DNA of 64,000 nucleotides from Siphonodentalium dalli. Its lineage: Eukaryota; Mollusca; Scaphopoda; Gadilida; Siphonodentaliidae. This document shows positions 60,509 through 64,000 of this stretch, piece after piece. Below the pieces are notes generated by a model. That model was not told where the DNA came from. It searched no databases and saw only the letters and a list, made by a program, of their open reading frames with translations. A program made the translations under genes and the position numbers. Location of the stretch: the NCBI GenBank assembly GCA_032622095.1, contig CP136068.1, positions 56,564,025-56,628,024 on the forward strand. The letters run 5' to 3'. The first letter of the stretch is position 1; each line of letters starts with the position of its first letter.

Positions 60509-61229
60509 ACTGTGGGAAGGGAGATAATTATATTTATTAAATGCAGCATCGGCAAACATGAGTATTCGGTTTCTCAAATTAATCTTCATGGTTGAAATAA
60601 AATCATGTTCTGATAATTAATCAGCTCAAAACAATTGACTAGCAAGTGTCAAACATAATAGTTTTAAGATTTTAGCACCAATGTTGTTTTTTTATTAAAA
60701 AATGGAAGCCCAACAGTTTATGAGCCTTATGTAATTCTGTTCAGACAATGACCCTGATGGCTGTTGACAGAATTAGAACAAAGGTCAATGTTTTGATAGC
60801 ACTTGATGGGACCAGTTTCTATAGAAACATGGCAGTTCTATTACCCCTGGATCCCGACTGGTAAATCAGGTCAAATTCACAGCTGATTACAGCATGCATT
60901 TTTGAGGTAGATTTGTTTAGTTTTATGCTTGGGCTTGCTGTGAATCAGGTCAAAGTCACTGTAGTCACACATCTGAATACAGCATGCATTTTGAGCAAGA
61001 ATTGGAGCTAAACTTTCATAAATTAGGTCAATTGATATATGTAGTACATATTATGTACAAAACAATTAAACAGTGATTTATTTGGGAATTATTTTCTGCA
61101 ACCTTGCATAATTAAGAGCTACTGATATAATTCTCGGAATCTGACAATCGTGGAATCTGATATGATTCCTGGAATCTTACTTTCAGTTTAGTGTAAAAAT
61201 ATTTTTATTTCCAAACTAAACAAATAACA
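60509..61229. other. Intron or upstream sequence, nothing recognised
   Basis: It has a loose repeat of AATCAGGTCAAA.TCAC and ACAGCATGCATTTTGAG (60866-61000). No gene seen. Confidence 0.45.
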
Positions 61230-62077
61230 TACTCTCAGGCCAGGTGCCAAATAAACATGCCGGCACGTTTATTTGCCAAATAAACGTGCCGGCACGTTTA
61301 TTAATTTGGAGCAAAAATACACACTATCACGCACCCATCATGTTTATTATTTTTTTGGGGGTAAATCCATCATATAATGTGACATTTATTCTTTTTTTTT
61401 TGGGTGATAAACAAACGAATATAACAATTGAACGAATCACGAGTGTGCTAATATCAATACTAGAAGCCACAAACCACTAAATAAAACTTTTTTGGTTGGC
61501 TGAGATGCAACATCGCTTCGATATAAAACCTGTTTTGAGAGTCACAGTTCGTCAAATCTTTTACTTCGTCTACTTTCGGTTTGTGATAAAGCGCAAAACG
61601 TGAACTGGGCCGAGTTCATGGGACCCGAAACGATAGAAAAGCTGGCCCAATATTCGACTGGGTATAGGGGTAATGTCGCAAGAGCTAGTCGCAAGTCTTT
61701 GTCGGGTGGTTTCTAGAACACCAAAGAGGGTAGAACATCTTGATATATAAGTCAAATTGCACGTGCGGGTGGAATGGAGTCGATTTGAGATTATAGATGC
61801 GACCCTACGAGTATACCATTTATCGAGGTCAAGGACGAGTATAGCCCACGCTACCATTCGACCGCGTGCTATTCAGTTTGCGCGCCTACTGTTATTTATT
61901 TACTCGATTCATGATTTATTTATCCGGTGTTTTAAGACGAAAATAGACAACGTATTTATAGATACGAAAATACGGTGAAATCTTGGTCAATCATTTCCGT
62001 CTGCATTTACTTCCGGGGTTGTATTTTACTTGAAGGTGACGTTGGACGTAGTGACTGGGGGGGTTGTATATCATGAC
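61230..62077. mobile_element. Inverted, truncated copy of the TA-flanked element
   Basis: The end TACTCTCAGG with CAGGTGCCAAATAAAC starts at 61230, followed by AATAAACGTGCCGGCACGTT palindromes. Homology with 18651-19310 runs to the GGGTTGTATATCATGA at 62077. It has about 240 bp (61665-61900) not present in the other copy. The opposite end is missing. Confidence 0.75.
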
Positions 62078-62568
62078 TACTACTACTAGTAATTTTGGAA
62101 GACAGGTCTTGACTGGTCGATATAATTTTTTCTCCCTCAACAAATCTTGATTGAGTGTTGTTTATAAAATCCTGTAAGTGTCAATATACTAGTAATATTG
62201 TTGACCGGGAGTCACATGCTTGAGACAAAGTCACGAGACTTCCGAAACACCGGTGGGAACATGGATTTAAAATCTGATAACCGGCTTAATTATGTATAAA
62301 TATATCTATATTATATGTACCCCAGCATATACAATACTGAGGTAAATCATTTTAGAGCTCATCTGTGAAAACAAACTTGATTATTTTAGCATTAGTATGT
62401 CGGTTTTAAAACAGCCACCTTCAGATCTGCAGAACATGGCTTTTCCAGCTAGCTAATAATAGCGCCTGTTCCTACAATTGAAATGTTTTCCGCTGTTGTC
62501 GCATTGATGTAAACATGAAACTTGATGGAATCTTGTTGTAAACTTGTCATATACATGGCGCATACCAA
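62078..62568. other. Nothing recognised
   Basis: No supported gene or repeat. Confidence 0.45.
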
Positions 62569-63775
62569 ATGAAAGTGTCAATGACACTGTAGCTCAACTT
62601 GGAAAGGGAATAATTTAATGTATTACAGTCAATGGAGCGATTAGGAATGTGGAAAGTTGAATGTCTGATACTAGTTAAAAGACATGAAGAGAAAAGTAAA
62701 ATCCAAGATGGCTGCTGGCGGCCATGTTTTCGGCCGAATGACCCCAAAATGAGTCGTTCCCATCTACATGTCATTGTTAACATCCATGACAAATTTTATG
62801 ATGATCAGACAAAAGGTACGACCTGTAGCCCGTGCTAAAGGATTTAGTCATACAAAGAGTAAAATCAAAGATGCCTGCTGGCGGCCATGTTTTTTGACCG
62901 AATGACCCCAAAATGACTCGTTCCCATCTACATGTCATTATTAACATTCATTACAAATTTTATGATGATCAGACTAAAGGTACGACCTGTAGCCCGTGCT
63001 AAAGGATTTAGTCATACAAAGAGTAAAATCCAAGATGGCTGCTGGCGGCCATGTTTTTGGGCCAAATGACCCCAAAATTACTCTTTCCCATCTACATGTC
63101 AATATTAACATCCATGACAAATTTGATGATGATCAGACTAAAGGTACGACCTGTAGCCCGTGCTAAAGAATTTAGTCATACAAAGAGTAAAATCCAAGAT
63201 GGCTGCTGGCCGCCATGTTTTTTTGCCGAATGACCCCAAAATTACTCGTTCCCATCTACATGTCAATATTAATATCCATGACAAATTTCATGATGATCAG
63301 ACGAACAGTACGACCTGTGACCCGTGCTAATGGATTGAATTTTGAAATCCAAGATGGCCGCTGGCGGCCATGTTTTTTGTCCGAATGACCCCAAAATGAC
63401 TCGTTCCCATCTACATGTCATTATTAACATTCTTGACAAATTTTATGATGATCAGACTAAAAGTACGACCTGTAGCCCGTGCTAAAGAATTTAGTCATAC
63501 AAAGAGTAAAATCCAAGATGGCTGCTGGCGGCCATGTTTTTGGGCCAAATGACCCCAAAATTACTCGTTCCCATCTACATGACAACATTAACATCCATGA
63601 CAAATTTCATGATGATCAGACAAACAGTACGCCCTGTAGCCCGTGCTAATGGATTGAATTTTGAAATGCAAGATGGCCACTGGCGGCCATGTTTTTTTAC
63701 CGAATGACCCCAAAATTAATCATTCTGGTCTAAATGTTGATGTCAACAGCTATGACAAATTTCATAATGATCCGA
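62569..63775 (+). mobile_element. Family A element, 3' truncated
   Basis: The head is AATGAAAGTGTCAATGACAC. About seven cores of types a and b follow, then it breaks off in AATTTCATAATGATCCGAC without microsatellite or hairpin tail. Confidence 0.8.
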
Positions 63776-64000
63776 CTTTCTTCATCGTGTAATTAACTAA
63801 CACTCTGGGGGTGATGGGGAGAATATGCAAACCGATTAACAGAGCTGCAGGTGTCTCAGATTAGTGTCACAGATTAGTTAATTGTCTCCTTTTATTGTGT
63901 CAGTTCCGATGTCGGCCGAAAATGTATTCTATAGCATGTAACAATAAAGAGCATTCATATACTTTACGCCATGAACAAAACCAGAAATTTTCCAGTCGTT
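63776..64000. other. Nothing recognised
   Basis: Sequence to the window edge with no feature seen. Confidence 0.4.

Overview
This is a gene-poor, AT-rich stretch of animal nuclear DNA. The grounds are split genes with GT-AG introns, hAT and PIF/Harbinger-type DNA transposons with target-site duplications, a LINE remnant and many short interspersed tandem-repeat elements. Elements built from ~160-bp core repeats, an ACGG/ACAC microsatellite and a terminal hairpin are best known from bivalves and other marine invertebrates, so a marine invertebrate (possibly a mollusc) is likely. The species cannot be fixed from the sequence alone.

One host gene dominates. On the minus strand, nine exons with good splice sites and matching phases run from 60,347 down to 13,072: 1,503 coding bases, 500 codons, over 47 kb. 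They encode a degenerate kinase-like C-lobe, an acidic linker and a second, nearly complete protein kinase domain that most resembles MAP3K8/MAP3K14-type kinases. The catalytic motifs are altered: NPD for HRD, DLG for DFG, MSPD for the APE region. Both gene ends are missing. A possible 3' terminal exon lies at 578-779, but its phase does not fit exon 9 directly.

Most remaining DNA is mobile elements in the introns. 2.1-3.3 kb: a tandem G/C hairpin repeat and a MITE. 3.3-8.4 kb: a segment bounded by perfect 44-bp inverted repeats. 8.4-20.2 kb: several families of hairpin-tailed tandem-repeat elements, one of 3.66 kb with higher-order structure. 22.1-26.4 kb: a TIR-bounded block with a 1,037-bp element and a 933-bp TIR cassette holding a 199-codon ORF. 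26.8-34.7 kb: more hairpin-tailed elements, a 20-bp minisatellite and a MITE. 36.05-41.0 kb: a 4.95-kb hAT transposon with a broken transposase, holding a second copy of the 1,037-bp element in its intron. 42-46 kb: a Harbinger-like MITE and tandem-repeat elements pressed against kinase exon 5. 47.4-49.1 kb: a hAT-like element with a BED finger. 51.6-53.6 kb: a 13-bp-TSD insertion and a compact TATA/ORF/poly(A) unit. 59.97-60.5 kb: a hAT-type element with kinase exon 1 inside it.

The observations most worth following are the kinase exon inside a hAT element, the TIR-bound 199-codon ORF, the triplicated splice donor, and the several hairpin-tailed tandem-repeat families with rolling-circle-like features.
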